From assembly GCF_000247605.1 (NCBI RefSeq), contig NC_016894.1, positions 2,283,732-2,347,731 of the forward strand: DNA of 64,000 bases, read 5' to 3'. The notes under the pieces are model-generated. The model saw only the letters and a list, made by a program, of their open reading frames with translations, made no database searches and was not told the DNA's origin. Positions within the stretch are counted from its first letter, which is position 1. Each line of letters opens with the position of its first letter. A program made the translations under genes and the position numbers. This DNA is from Acetobacterium woodii DSM 1030. GTDB lineage: Bacteria > Bacillota > Clostridia > Eubacteriales > Eubacteriaceae. This document shows positions 56,944 through 64,000 of the stretch, in pieces.

Positions 56944-58293
56944 GTGTTGAAAAAATTTATTATAAACAGTGTGCAAAAAGAAAGTATACTCTATGAAATG
57001 GATGTCGAGGCTGGTGATATACTCTTATCAATAAATGGGATGCCAGTAACCGATATACTCGATTATCGCTATTTAATTGCTGATGATACCTTAATGGTTG
57101 AAATAGAAAAAGCTGACGGAGAAATTTGGGAACTTGATATCGAAAAAGAATTTGAAGATGATTTAGGCGTTGAGTTTCCCGAAGAAATGATTGGCACTAA
57201 AACATGTAAAAATAACTGCGTCTTTTGTTTTATTGACCAACTTCCCGCCGGAATGAGAGAAAGTCTCTATATAAAAGATGATGATGAACGTTTGTCATTT
57301 TTAACTGGCAACTATATCACAATGACAAATTTAACCAAAGATGAACTTAATCGAATTATCCGCTATCGTATTATGCCAATGAATTTATCAATTCATACTA
57401 CAAATCCTGAACTTCGAAAGAAAATGCTAAAAAACCGTTTTGCCGGTGATGTTATGTCCTATTTAGAAACCTTTAGGGATAATGGGATTCAAATGAATGG
57501 GCAAATCGTTTTAGTGCCGGGTTATAATGATGGAGCGGAACTAAAAAAAACGCTTGAAGATTTAATTGAATTCTATCCGGTTCTTCAATCCGTTTCAGTT
57601 GTTCCCGTGGGAATTTCAGAACACCGCCAGGGATTAGCGGAGTTGCGCCCCTTCTCTCGGGAAGAAGCAGTGTCTACGCTTGCTATTATTAACGCCATCC
57701 ATGATAACATGGCAAAAATGCATGGGGATGGCTTTGTTTATCCCAGCGATGAATTCTTTTTATTGGCCAACATAGATATTCCGAATGTTGACTACTATCA
57801 TGGGTTTCCGCAAATTGAAAACGGCGTAGGTATGATGGCTGATTTTAAAGCTTCAGTTCAAGAAGCTTTAGATGTAACTAAAACTAACCCAATTGATGTA
57901 TCGCCGGTTGGCACTGAAATCAAGTCAGGACTAAAAATTGGAATTATTACCGGGATCGCGGCATTTGAATATATGTGTGGCCTCATTTCCAATATAAAAG
58001 CAGAATTACCGGATCTTGATTTAGTTGTGTTTCCCGTAACCAATTATTTTTTCGGTCCCAGGATCACTGTTTCAGGACTTCTGACGGGAGCAGATATTGT
58101 CGCCCAGATTAAACCAATGCTTGTTGATAATCCCAGAGAATTATTGCTGTTGCCTGAAAATGTACTGCGAAATGGTACCGAAGTCTTATTGGATGATTGG
58201 ACTTTAACAAAACTAAGTGACGCTTTAAATGTTCCAATTACTGCAATTCCGGTAATTGGACAAAACCTGTTAAACGTTGTATTAAACAAATAA
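56944..58293 (+). CDS. DUF512 protein: PDZ plus radical-SAM-like
   Basis: A 449-residue protein. An N-terminal PDZ-like segment holds MDVEAGDILLSINGMPV. A radical-SAM-type cluster CKNNCVFC has Cys at 88, 92 and 95, and DUF512 follows, with the PGYNDGAEL and GTEIKSGLKIGIITG blocks. The start is a GTG at 56944 (TTG 3 bases later). This family is widespread in Clostridia and is typically next to der, as here; its substrate is unknown. Confidence 0.88.
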   Translation: MLKKFIINSVQKESILYEMDVEAGDILLSINGMPVTDILDYRYLIADDTLMVEIEKADGEIWELDIEKEFEDDLGVEFPEEMIGTKTCKNNCVFCFIDQLPAGMRESLYIKDDDERLSFLTGNYITMTNLTKDELNRIIRYRIMPMNLSIHTTNPELRKKMLKNRFAGDVMSYLETFRDNGIQMNGQIVLVPGYNDGAELKKTLEDLIEFYPVLQSVSVVPVGISEHRQGLAELRPFSREEAVSTLAIINAIHDNMAKMHGDGFVYPSDEFFLLANIDIPNVDYYHGFPQIENGVGMMADFKASVQEALDVTKTNPIDVSPVGTEIKSGLKIGIITGIAAFEYMCGLISNIKAELPDLDLVVFPVTNYFFGPRITVSGLLTGADIVAQIKPMLVDNPRELLLLPENVLRNGTEVLLDDWTLTKLSDALNVPITAIPVIGQNLLNVVLNK

Positions 58294-58322
58294 AAAAGAT
58301 TATATTTAAGTGAGGAAAACCG

Positions 58323-59642
58323 ATGCCAAAACCTATCGTCGCAGTCGTTGGACGTCCAAATGTTGGAAAGTCAACGCTGTTTAATAAATTAGTTGGAGAA
58401 CGAATTGCTATTGTTGAAGACACCCCCGGAGTAACACGAGATCGAATCATTGCCGATGCCGAATGGCAAAACCACCATTTTACATTAATCGACACCGGTG
58501 GGATCGAACCCCATACCAAAGATGATATCTTATTGCAGATGCGGGTTCAAGCCGAAGTTGCCATCGATATGGCCGACCTTATTGTCTTAATGGTCGACGG
58601 ACGGGAAGGGATGACCTCATCGGATCTCGAGGTTGCAAACATGATCCGCAAGCATGATAAAGACGTATTATTAGCGGTTAATAAAGTTGACAGCCGAAAT
58701 CTGGAAAATAATGCTTACGAATTTTATAATTTAGGAATTGGTGAGCCCTTGGCTATTTCTGCTGAGCAGGGTTTAGGTTTAGGTGATTTACTTGATGAAA
58801 TTATTAATCATGTTAAGCGCTACTATGATGAAGAAGAAACCGATGATGACCGCTTAAAAGTCGCCGTTATTGGAAAACCAAATGTCGGAAAGTCTACCTT
58901 AATCAATAAAATTCTTGGCGAAGAACGTTTAATCGTTAGTGATATTCCGGGAACCACCCGTGACGCAGTCGACACAAGCGTCAGATATGATGGGGAAGAC
59001 TATGTACTCATTGATACTGCCGGTTTAAGACGAAAGAAAAAAATATATGAAGATATTGAACGCTACAGCATTGTTCGCGCCATTGCTGCGGTTGAACGGA
59101 GCCAGGTCGTATTAGTTCTTATCGATGGTTCGCAGGGCGTTACCGAACAGGATGCAAAAATTGCTGGGATTGCCCACAATCGATCGATCCCATCGATTAT
59201 CATTGTTAATAAATGGGATGCTGTTGAAAAAGATAATAAAACAATGAAAAAAATGGAAGACGATATCCGCGATGCTCTTTCATTTATGGATTATGCACCG
59301 ATTATTTTTATCTCAGCTAAAACTGGGCAACGCCTAGGAAAGATATTTGAAACCATCGAATTTGTAAAATCGCAAAGTGCTAAACGAATTACAACTGGCA
59401 AAGTCAATGAAGCATTAGCTGAATTTGTCATGATGAAACAACCGCCATCCAAACATGGGAGACGGCTTAAATTATATTATGCATCGCAGGTAGCTATCAA
59501 TCCACCAACATTTGTTGTGTTTGTAAATGATACCACCTTGGTTCATTTTTCTTATCAACGTTATCTCGAAAACAAACTGAGAGAAACCTTTGATTTCTTT
59601 GGAACCCCGATTCGCTTTTTTGTCAGAGAACGAAAAGAATAA
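58323..59642 (+). CDS. der: GTPase Der (EngA)
   Basis: A 439-residue protein with two tandem G domains: GRPNVGKST near residue 10 and GKPNVGKST near 184, DTGG, DTAG, NKVD and NKWD, then a C-terminal KH-like domain. Der acts in 50S assembly. Length is normal for Firmicutes. It follows the DUF512 gene by 29 bases and is closed by a terminator. Confidence 0.99.
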   Translation: MPKPIVAVVGRPNVGKSTLFNKLVGERIAIVEDTPGVTRDRIIADAEWQNHHFTLIDTGGIEPHTKDDILLQMRVQAEVAIDMADLIVLMVDGREGMTSSDLEVANMIRKHDKDVLLAVNKVDSRNLENNAYEFYNLGIGEPLAISAEQGLGLGDLLDEIINHVKRYYDEEETDDDRLKVAVIGKPNVGKSTLINKILGEERLIVSDIPGTTRDAVDTSVRYDGEDYVLIDTAGLRRKKKIYEDIERYSIVRAIAAVERSQVVLVLIDGSQGVTEQDAKIAGIAHNRSIPSIIIVNKWDAVEKDNKTMKKMEDDIRDALSFMDYAPIIFISAKTGQRLGKIFETIEFVKSQSAKRITTGKVNEALAEFVMMKQPPSKHGRRLKLYYASQVAINPPTFVVFVNDTTLVHFSYQRYLENKLRETFDFFGTPIRFFVRERKE

Positions 59643-59664
59643 ATATTTTAAATACGTTAGTAAT

Positions 59665-59698
59665 CAAAAAAAGGTCAGTCAATAACTGATCTTTTTTT
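59665..59698 (+). terminator. Rho-independent terminator after der
   Basis: AAAAAAGGTCAGT pairs with ACTGATCTTTTTT across CAATA, followed by T. Confidence 0.92.
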
Positions 59699-59731
59699 GA
59701 TTTTTCGCATTTGTGCATTAAAGTTAAGATG

Positions 59732-59824
59732 GTAAATAGATTTTAATAAAAATGCTAGCGTTAAGCGATAGTGAAAATCTATTAACGAACTTGACTTTAA
59801 TATTGTTTAAAGTCAAGTTCGTTA
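59732..59824. repeat. Two overlapping hairpins in the 631-base gap before the restriction-modification gene
   Basis: The gap 59643-60273 has no gene. It holds the der terminator, these hairpins and a promoter at 60152-60180. The first hairpin has 13-base arms 59732-59744 and 59774-59786 (one mismatch). The second has perfect 18-base arms 59783-59800 and 59807-59824 with a 6-base loop. They share TAAC at 59783-59786, so both cannot form fully at once. The rest of the gap is very AT-rich; 59881-59940 has 12 G/C in 60. Confidence 0.7.
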
Positions 59825-60151
59825 TTTCAGCATTTTAAGTTGAAATGGTTAATTCAGCTTTTTTTATTCTTTTGTATAAGCAATGAAATTCATTATATTA
59901 CTTATATGAAATTTTCAGAAAGAGATATTGAAAATAAAGGGTTGAATATTAAATAAAAGCATTCTAATTTGTAAATATTATTTATATTTATGCATTCTTA
60001 ATTAACCAATCCGAAAAGCTCATTCAATCTTTATTAATTACTAGAATAAAGTAAAATTTCTACATGACAACTATCATATTAGTATTAAATAGTCTATTTT
60101 TGAAAACCGGATTCAATTTTTAGATCAATCATTTAATGGTTTAGGCATGGT

Positions 60152-60180
60152 TTGAAGGAATCAATATGAAATGATATAAT
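60152..60180 (+). promoter_or_regulatory. Promoter of the MmeI-like restriction-modification gene
   Basis: TTGAAG (60152-60157), a 17-base spacer and TATAAT (60175-60180) with an extended TG. A second TATAAT at 60244 lacks a -35. Confidence 0.65.
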
Positions 60181-60273
60181 AACAAATAAATAGTCAGGAT
60201 AGAAAAATTACGAACGAATCAATAGTTATTTTCAAACAGATTGTATAATATGTTCATTTGAAAGGTTGTTAAC

Positions 60274-63072
60274 ATGACAGATGTAGAACAAAGAGCGGCA
60301 GCAAAACAGTTTGCTGAAATATGGAAAGATCAGGGCTACGAAAAAGGTCAGAGCCAGCCATTCTGGCTTTCGTTGCTGAGGGATATCTACGGGGTAAAGA
60401 ATCCCGAGCAATTTATTATCTTTGAAGACCAGGTTGTTTTAGACCATACAAGTTTCATCGATGGGATTATCCCAGAAACCCATGTGTTAATTGAGCAGAA
60501 GGGCATCAATAAAGATTTGCGTAAGGCTATCAAACAATCCGACGGCACAATGCTCAGTCCCTTTCAGCAGGCCAAGCGTTACTCGGCCGACCTGCCTTAC
60601 TCCAAACGGCCGCGCTGGATAGTCACCTGTAATTTTAAAGCCTTTCTGATCTATGATATGGAAAAGCCCAACGGCGAACCAGAAGAGATCTTACTGGAAA
60701 ATCTGCCCGCCGAAACTTATCGGTTGGAATTTTTAGTGGACACCGGGGACAGTCATATCAAAAAAGAAATGGAGATTTCCATCCAGGCCGGTGAGCTGGT
60801 CGGGGAACTTTACGATGAACTGTTGAAGCAGTATCACCAACCCGATGATCCCGAAAGTTTAAAATGTCTGAACATGCTGTGTGTCCGGCTGGTTTTCTGT
60901 CTGTATGCCGAGGATGCCGGAATTTTTGGCAAGCACGGCAAGTTTCACAGCTACCTCAAGGACTACGATGCAAAAGATGTCCGGCGGGCTTTAATCGATT
61001 TGTTCGCGGTGCTGGATACCCAGCCGGCTGACCGGGACCCTTACCTGGAACCTACCCTGGCTTCCTTTCCCTATGTGAATGGTGGCTTGTTTTCAGAGAA
61101 AAACATCGAAATCCCTAACTTCAATGACACCATTGTCAATCTGCTGCTGCAAAACGCCAGCGAAGATTTTGATTGGAGCGCCATCAGCCCGACAATTTTT
61201 GGAGCGGTTTTTGAGAGCACACTCAATCCCGCCACCCGGCGATCTGGGGGGATGCATTACACCTCCATCGAGAACATCCATAAGGTCATTGATCCGCTGT
61301 TTTTAGATGAGCTCAAAGAAGAATTTGCCGACATCAAAGCGATCGCCATAGAAAAAACCAGGAACCGCCGTCTGGATGACTTTCAGACTAAACTATCGCG
61401 GCTGACCTTTCTGGACCCAGCCTGTGGCTCGGGAAATTTCCTCACCGAATCTTACTTGGCTCTACGAAAGCTGGAAAACGAGGTACTGAAGGTGCTACTG
61501 GGCGATCAAATCCGCATCGGTACTGATACACATACCCCGATCAAAGTCTCAATCAATCAGTTCTATGGGATTGAGATCAATGATTTTGCCGTTTCGGTTG
61601 GCAAAACGGCGCTGTGGATTGCCGAATCTCAGATGATGATGAAAACCGAGGATATTATCCATATGCATCTGGATTTTTTGCCCTTAAAGACCTATGCCAA
61701 TATTATTGAAGGCAATGCTCTGAAGCTGGACTGGGAGACCGTGGTGGCAAAAACCAGTCTGGATTATATTATGGGGAACCCGCCATTTGTAGGTTATTCG
61801 ATGCAAAATGACGGTCAGAAAAAAGATATTTTAGCGGTTTATCTCGATGAACAAGGCAAGTCCTACAAAACCGCGGGAAAAATTGATTTTGTGGCGGGTT
61901 GGTATTTTAAAGCAGCACAGCTAATGGATCAGACTAAGATCCGCACCGCCTTTGTTTCCACCAATTCGATTACCCAGGGAGAACAGGTTGCCGGCGTCTG
62001 GAAACCTCTTTACGAGCGTTTTGGCATTCATATTGATTTTGCCTACCAGACCTTTAAATGGGCCAGTGAAGCCAAGGATAAGGCGGCCGTGCATTGTGTG
62101 ATTGTCGGGTTTAGTCAGGCTTATAACGCCAAAGAAAAGTATCTTTATGCGGATGTTATGATTAATCAAGTAACAACGATTAACCCTTATCTGGTTGAAG
62201 CGCCGGTTGTTTTTATCGAAAATATAAAGAAGCCAATCTGCAATGTCCCTGAAATGACCACCGGAAACAGACCGGCTGATGGGGGACACCTGCTCATTTC
62301 TGATAAAGACTATGATTTGTTTATTGAAAAAGAACCAAAATCAAAGAATTATATCAAGCAATTTGTTGGTGCGGCTGAATTTATCAATAACAAAAAACGC
62401 TGGTGTCTCTGGCTTGTAAATGCCTCGCCAACAGAGATTCGAAGTATGCCTCTGGTGAAAGAACGTGTAGAACTCTGCCGGATTGACAGACTGAATGCCC
62501 CGGATGCCGGAAGGCAAAAATTGGCAGAGCGTCCGGCATTATTCAGAGAAACAAAAAATCCGAAATCCTACGTATCGGTACCAAGTACATCATCTGAAAA
62601 CAGAAGATATATTCCAATCGGGTTTCTTGATGACGAGTACATTCCAAGTAACTCGACAATCATATTGCCCGATGCAACCATCTACGACTTTGGCATCCTG
62701 ACGTCCAACGTCCATATGGCCTGGATGCGAACGGTAGCAGGTCGTTTAAAAAGCGATTACCGTTATTCAATTAACATCGTCTACAATAACTTCATCTGGC
62801 CAACCCCCACCGACAAACAACAAGACATGATCGAAAAAACCGCCCAGGAGATTCTTAACGCACGGGCCTTATTTCCCGACAGCAGCTTTGCCGATCTCTA
62901 TGACGAAACGGTGATGCCCTCAGCCCTGCGCAAAGCCCACCAGTTAAATGACCGAGCGGTGATGGACGCCTACGGTTTTGATAAAAAAATATCCGAGTCC
63001 GAATGCGTGGCCAAACTGATGCGCCTGTATCAGGAAAAAGTCACTGCAGTTGAAAATAAGATAACAAAATAA
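60274..63072 (+). CDS. Single-chain type IIL (MmeI-like) restriction endonuclease-methyltransferase
   Basis: 932 residues, close to the 919 of MmeI. An N-terminal nuclease region has D63 and the E74-Q-K76 motif (D-x10-ExK), so cleavage capacity looks intact. A helical linker (about 170-330) precedes an N6-adenine methyltransferase with DPACGSG (381-387) and NPPF (502-505). A target-recognition domain follows (about 640-850) and a C-terminal helical region. These enzymes methylate one strand and cut about 20 bases away from the site. No separate methyltransferase, specificity or helicase gene is present. Part of it is much more GC-rich than its surroundings (61021-61080: 35 G/C of 60), which suggests acquisition. 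Confidence 0.88.
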   Translation: MTDVEQRAAAKQFAEIWKDQGYEKGQSQPFWLSLLRDIYGVKNPEQFIIFEDQVVLDHTSFIDGIIPETHVLIEQKGINKDLRKAIKQSDGTMLSPFQQAKRYSADLPYSKRPRWIVTCNFKAFLIYDMEKPNGEPEEILLENLPAETYRLEFLVDTGDSHIKKEMEISIQAGELVGELYDELLKQYHQPDDPESLKCLNMLCVRLVFCLYAEDAGIFGKHGKFHSYLKDYDAKDVRRALIDLFAVLDTQPADRDPYLEPTLASFPYVNGGLFSEKNIEIPNFNDTIVNLLLQNASEDFDWSAISPTIFGAVFESTLNPATRRSGGMHYTSIENIHKVIDPLFLDELKEEFADIKAIAIEKTRNRRLDDFQTKLSRLTFLDPACGSGNFLTESYLALRKLENEVLKVLLGDQIRIGTDTHTPIKVSINQFYGIEINDFAVSVGKTALWIAESQMMMKTEDIIHMHLDFLPLKTYANIIEGNALKLDWETVVAKTSLDYIMGNPPFVGYSMQNDGQKKDILAVYLDEQGKSYKTAGKIDFVAGWYFKAAQLMDQTKIRTAFVSTNSITQGEQVAGVWKPLYERFGIHIDFAYQTFKWASEAKDKAAVHCVIVGFSQAYNAKEKYLYADVMINQVTTINPYLVEAPVVFIENIKKPICNVPEMTTGNRPADGGHLLISDKDYDLFIEKEPKSKNYIKQFVGAAEFINNKKRWCLWLVNASPTEIRSMPLVKERVELCRIDRLNAPDAGRQKLAERPALFRETKNPKSYVSVPSTSSENRRYIPIGFLDDEYIPSNSTIILPDATIYDFGILTSNVHMAWMRTVAGRLKSDYRYSINIVYNNFIWPTPTDKQQDMIEKTAQEILNARALFPDSSFADLYDETVMPSALRKAHQLNDRAVMDAYGFDKKISESECVAKLMRLYQEKVTAVENKITK

Positions 63073-63201
63073 AACATAAATAGCAATAATTAAAACATCT
63101 GCTAATTCATATTATTTGCGAATATGGATAGGTTACAATAAACTGGACAATAAAATTGTGGGCAGGTAAAATAAAAACAATAAATAAAGGAGACCTGCCA
63201 A

Positions 63202-63486
63202 ATGACCAAAAGACCAAGACGAAGTTTTACCGATGAATTCAAAAACCAGATGGTGCAGTTGTACCTTAACGGAAAACCCCGAAGTGAAATTGTTAAAGAA
63301 TATGATTTAACGGCATCGTCACTTGATAAATGGATCAAACAACATCAGTCTTCAGGCTCGTTCAAAGAAAATGACAACCGCACTGATGAAGAAAATGAAC
63401 TGATCCGCTTGAGAAAAGAAAACCAACGTTTATTAATGGAAAACGACATTTTAAAGCAGGCAGCGCTGATCATAGGACGAAAGTAG
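63202..63486 (+). CDS. IS3-family transposase OrfA
   Basis: A 94-residue protein. A helix-turn-helix (SFTDEFKNQMVQLYLNGKPRSEIVKEYDLTASSLDKWI split by a turn) is followed by a leucine zipper (ENELIRLRKENQRLLMENDILKQAALI). It begins at an ATG with GGAG upstream and ends at TAG 63484. OrfA binds the terminal repeats and is extended into OrfAB by frameshifting. Length and order are those of intact IS3 elements. Confidence 0.9.
   Translation: MTKRPRRSFTDEFKNQMVQLYLNGKPRSEIVKEYDLTASSLDKWIKQHQSSGSFKENDNRTDEENELIRLRKENQRLLMENDILKQAALIIGRK
63450..63456 (+). promoter_or_regulatory. Predicted -1 ribosomal frameshift site T-TTA-AAG
   Basis: The heptamer TTTAAAG has the X-XXY-YYZ form and is in the OrfA zero frame as TTA AAG (codons 84-85). 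A -1 shift enters the OrfB frame at GCA (63456), which is open to the window end. Confidence 0.5.
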
Positions 63487-64000
63487 ACGTTATTCGAGCC
63501 AATCAAGACCGCTACTCGGTATCAGCAATGTGCAGAGTCCTGAATATCCCCAAAAGTACCTATTACTACATTTCAAAAAAGACGAATGGAGTCGATCCGA
63601 TTATCGCGGATGTGATTGAAATTTTCAAAATGAGCCGCAAGAATTACGGAACCCGCAAAATCAAACATCAACTTGAAGTCAAAGGGATTGTTGCTTCCCG
63701 AAGACGGATTGGTCGCATTATGCGGGAGAATGGCCTCGTTTCGAATTATACCGTCGCCCAATACAAAGTCCATAAACAACCAGTTAATCAGGATCCAGTC
63801 CCCAATGAAGTGAACCGGGAATTTAATGGACGGGCACCACTGGAAGTGGCGGTCAGTGATCTGACTTATGTTCGGGTTGGTGGAAAATGGAACTATGTTT
63901 GCCTGATCGTTGATCTTTACAATCGGGAAATTATCGGATACAGCGCCGGGCCAAACAAAACCGCACAGCTGGTTTATGAAGCTTTTGCCAGGATCAGATA
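63483..64000 (+). CDS. IS3-family transposase OrfB (5' part, DDE integrase)
   Basis: The -1 frame of OrfA is open from before 63450 to the window edge. It reads VDVIRANQDRYSVSAMCRVLNI, a helix-turn-helix segment SRKNYGTRKIKHQLE, and the first rve motif SDLTYVRVGGKWNY followed by the VDLYNREIIGYS block with the second Asp. No ATG with a ribosome site begins it; the first in-frame ATG is 63525. Expression as an OrfAB fusion is therefore likely. The last part (third catalytic residue, Glu) lies outside the window. Confidence 0.85.

Larger units (their letters stand above)
63144..64000 (+). mobile_element. IS3-family insertion sequence (5' part; runs past window end)
   Basis: OrfA and a -1 frame OrfB with the DDE integrase fold are present. 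The left end is probably near 63144 (TGGACA start), but the right end lies outside the window, so terminal repeats and target duplication cannot be checked. It begins 71 bases after the restriction-modification stop. Confidence 0.7.

Noticed and set aside
59825-60273. Small open frames in the AT-rich gap
   Set aside because: ATGs there run into stops within a few codons and lack ribosome sites.
1-64000. CRISPR array, rRNA genes, replication origin, prophage
   Set aside because: No regularly spaced repeats, rRNA sequence, DnaA-box cluster or phage structural genes were seen.

Overview
The window is a low-GC chromosomal segment of a Firmicute of class Clostridia. The evidence is strong AGGAGG-type ribosome sites, TTGACA/TATAAT promoters, several TTG/GTG starts, a DivIVA-like protein, a clostridial LexA-type operator at recA and a typical clostridial order of housekeeping genes. 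The protein flavour, together with a B12-dependent ribonucleotide reductase and an indolepyruvate:ferredoxin oxidoreductase, suggests an anaerobe of the Acetobacterium/Eubacterium group. That placement is inference; no Wood-Ljungdahl gene lies in the window.

Layout. 1-1789 (minus strand): a partial nitronate monooxygenase/FabK-like flavoprotein preceded by a drug/metabolite exporter. 1790-2144: a divergent intergenic region with a long imperfect inverted repeat. 2145-5840: histidine phosphatase, ybeY, dgkA, era, recO and a NifX-like protein. 5932-10842: a Cache-GGDEF-HD-GYP signalling protein, a glyoxalase, a DivIVA-like coiled-coil protein and a DegV lipid-binding protein. 11058-16313: dprA, topA, hslV, hslU. 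16325-19375: rpsB-tsf and pyrH-frr, each closed by a terminator. 19491-29969: the classical rimP-nusA-rnpM-infB-rbfA-nrnA-truB-ribF-rpsO-pnp-dut translation/RNA-processing block. 30135-41053: ftsK/spoIIIE, rimO, pgsA, cinA, recA, rny, ymdB, purB. 41115-41190: tRNA-Trp. 41469-47303: citrate synthase, then an overlapping cluster of a phosphotransacylase-like gene, iorA, iorB and a Cys-rich protein, then plsY. 47477-55350: nrdJ, proB, a 51-residue membrane peptide, a diacylglycerol glucosyltransferase-like gene and valS. 55476-59642: DUF4364 (minus strand), a QueG-like ferredoxin protein, a PDZ/radical-SAM DUF512 protein and der. 59643-60273: an AT-rich gap with strong hairpins. 60274-64000: accessory DNA, comprising a single-chain MmeI-like restriction-modification enzyme and the 5' part of an IS3-family insertion sequence that runs off the window.

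How it works together. Most of the window is core information processing: ribosome assembly (era, ybeY, rbfA, rimP, rimO, der), translation (rpsB, tsf, frr, infB, rpsO, valS), RNA decay (pnp, rny, nrnA, ymdB) and DNA topology, recombination and repair (topA, dprA, recO, recA, cinA, ftsK). Metabolic genes supply nucleotides (pyrH, purB, dut, nrdJ), phospholipid (pgsA, plsY), proline and citrate. The ptb-like/iorAB cluster looks like ferredoxin-linked aryl-2-oxoacid oxidation with possible acyl-phosphate recovery. No wholly new multi-gene system is evident. The items most worth a second look are the long hairpins at 42942-42991 and 59732-59824, the overlapping ptb-like/iorA pair, the restriction-modification/IS edge with its predicted -1 frameshift signal, the atypical start regions of dgkA and rny, and the unannotated 51-residue membrane peptide.
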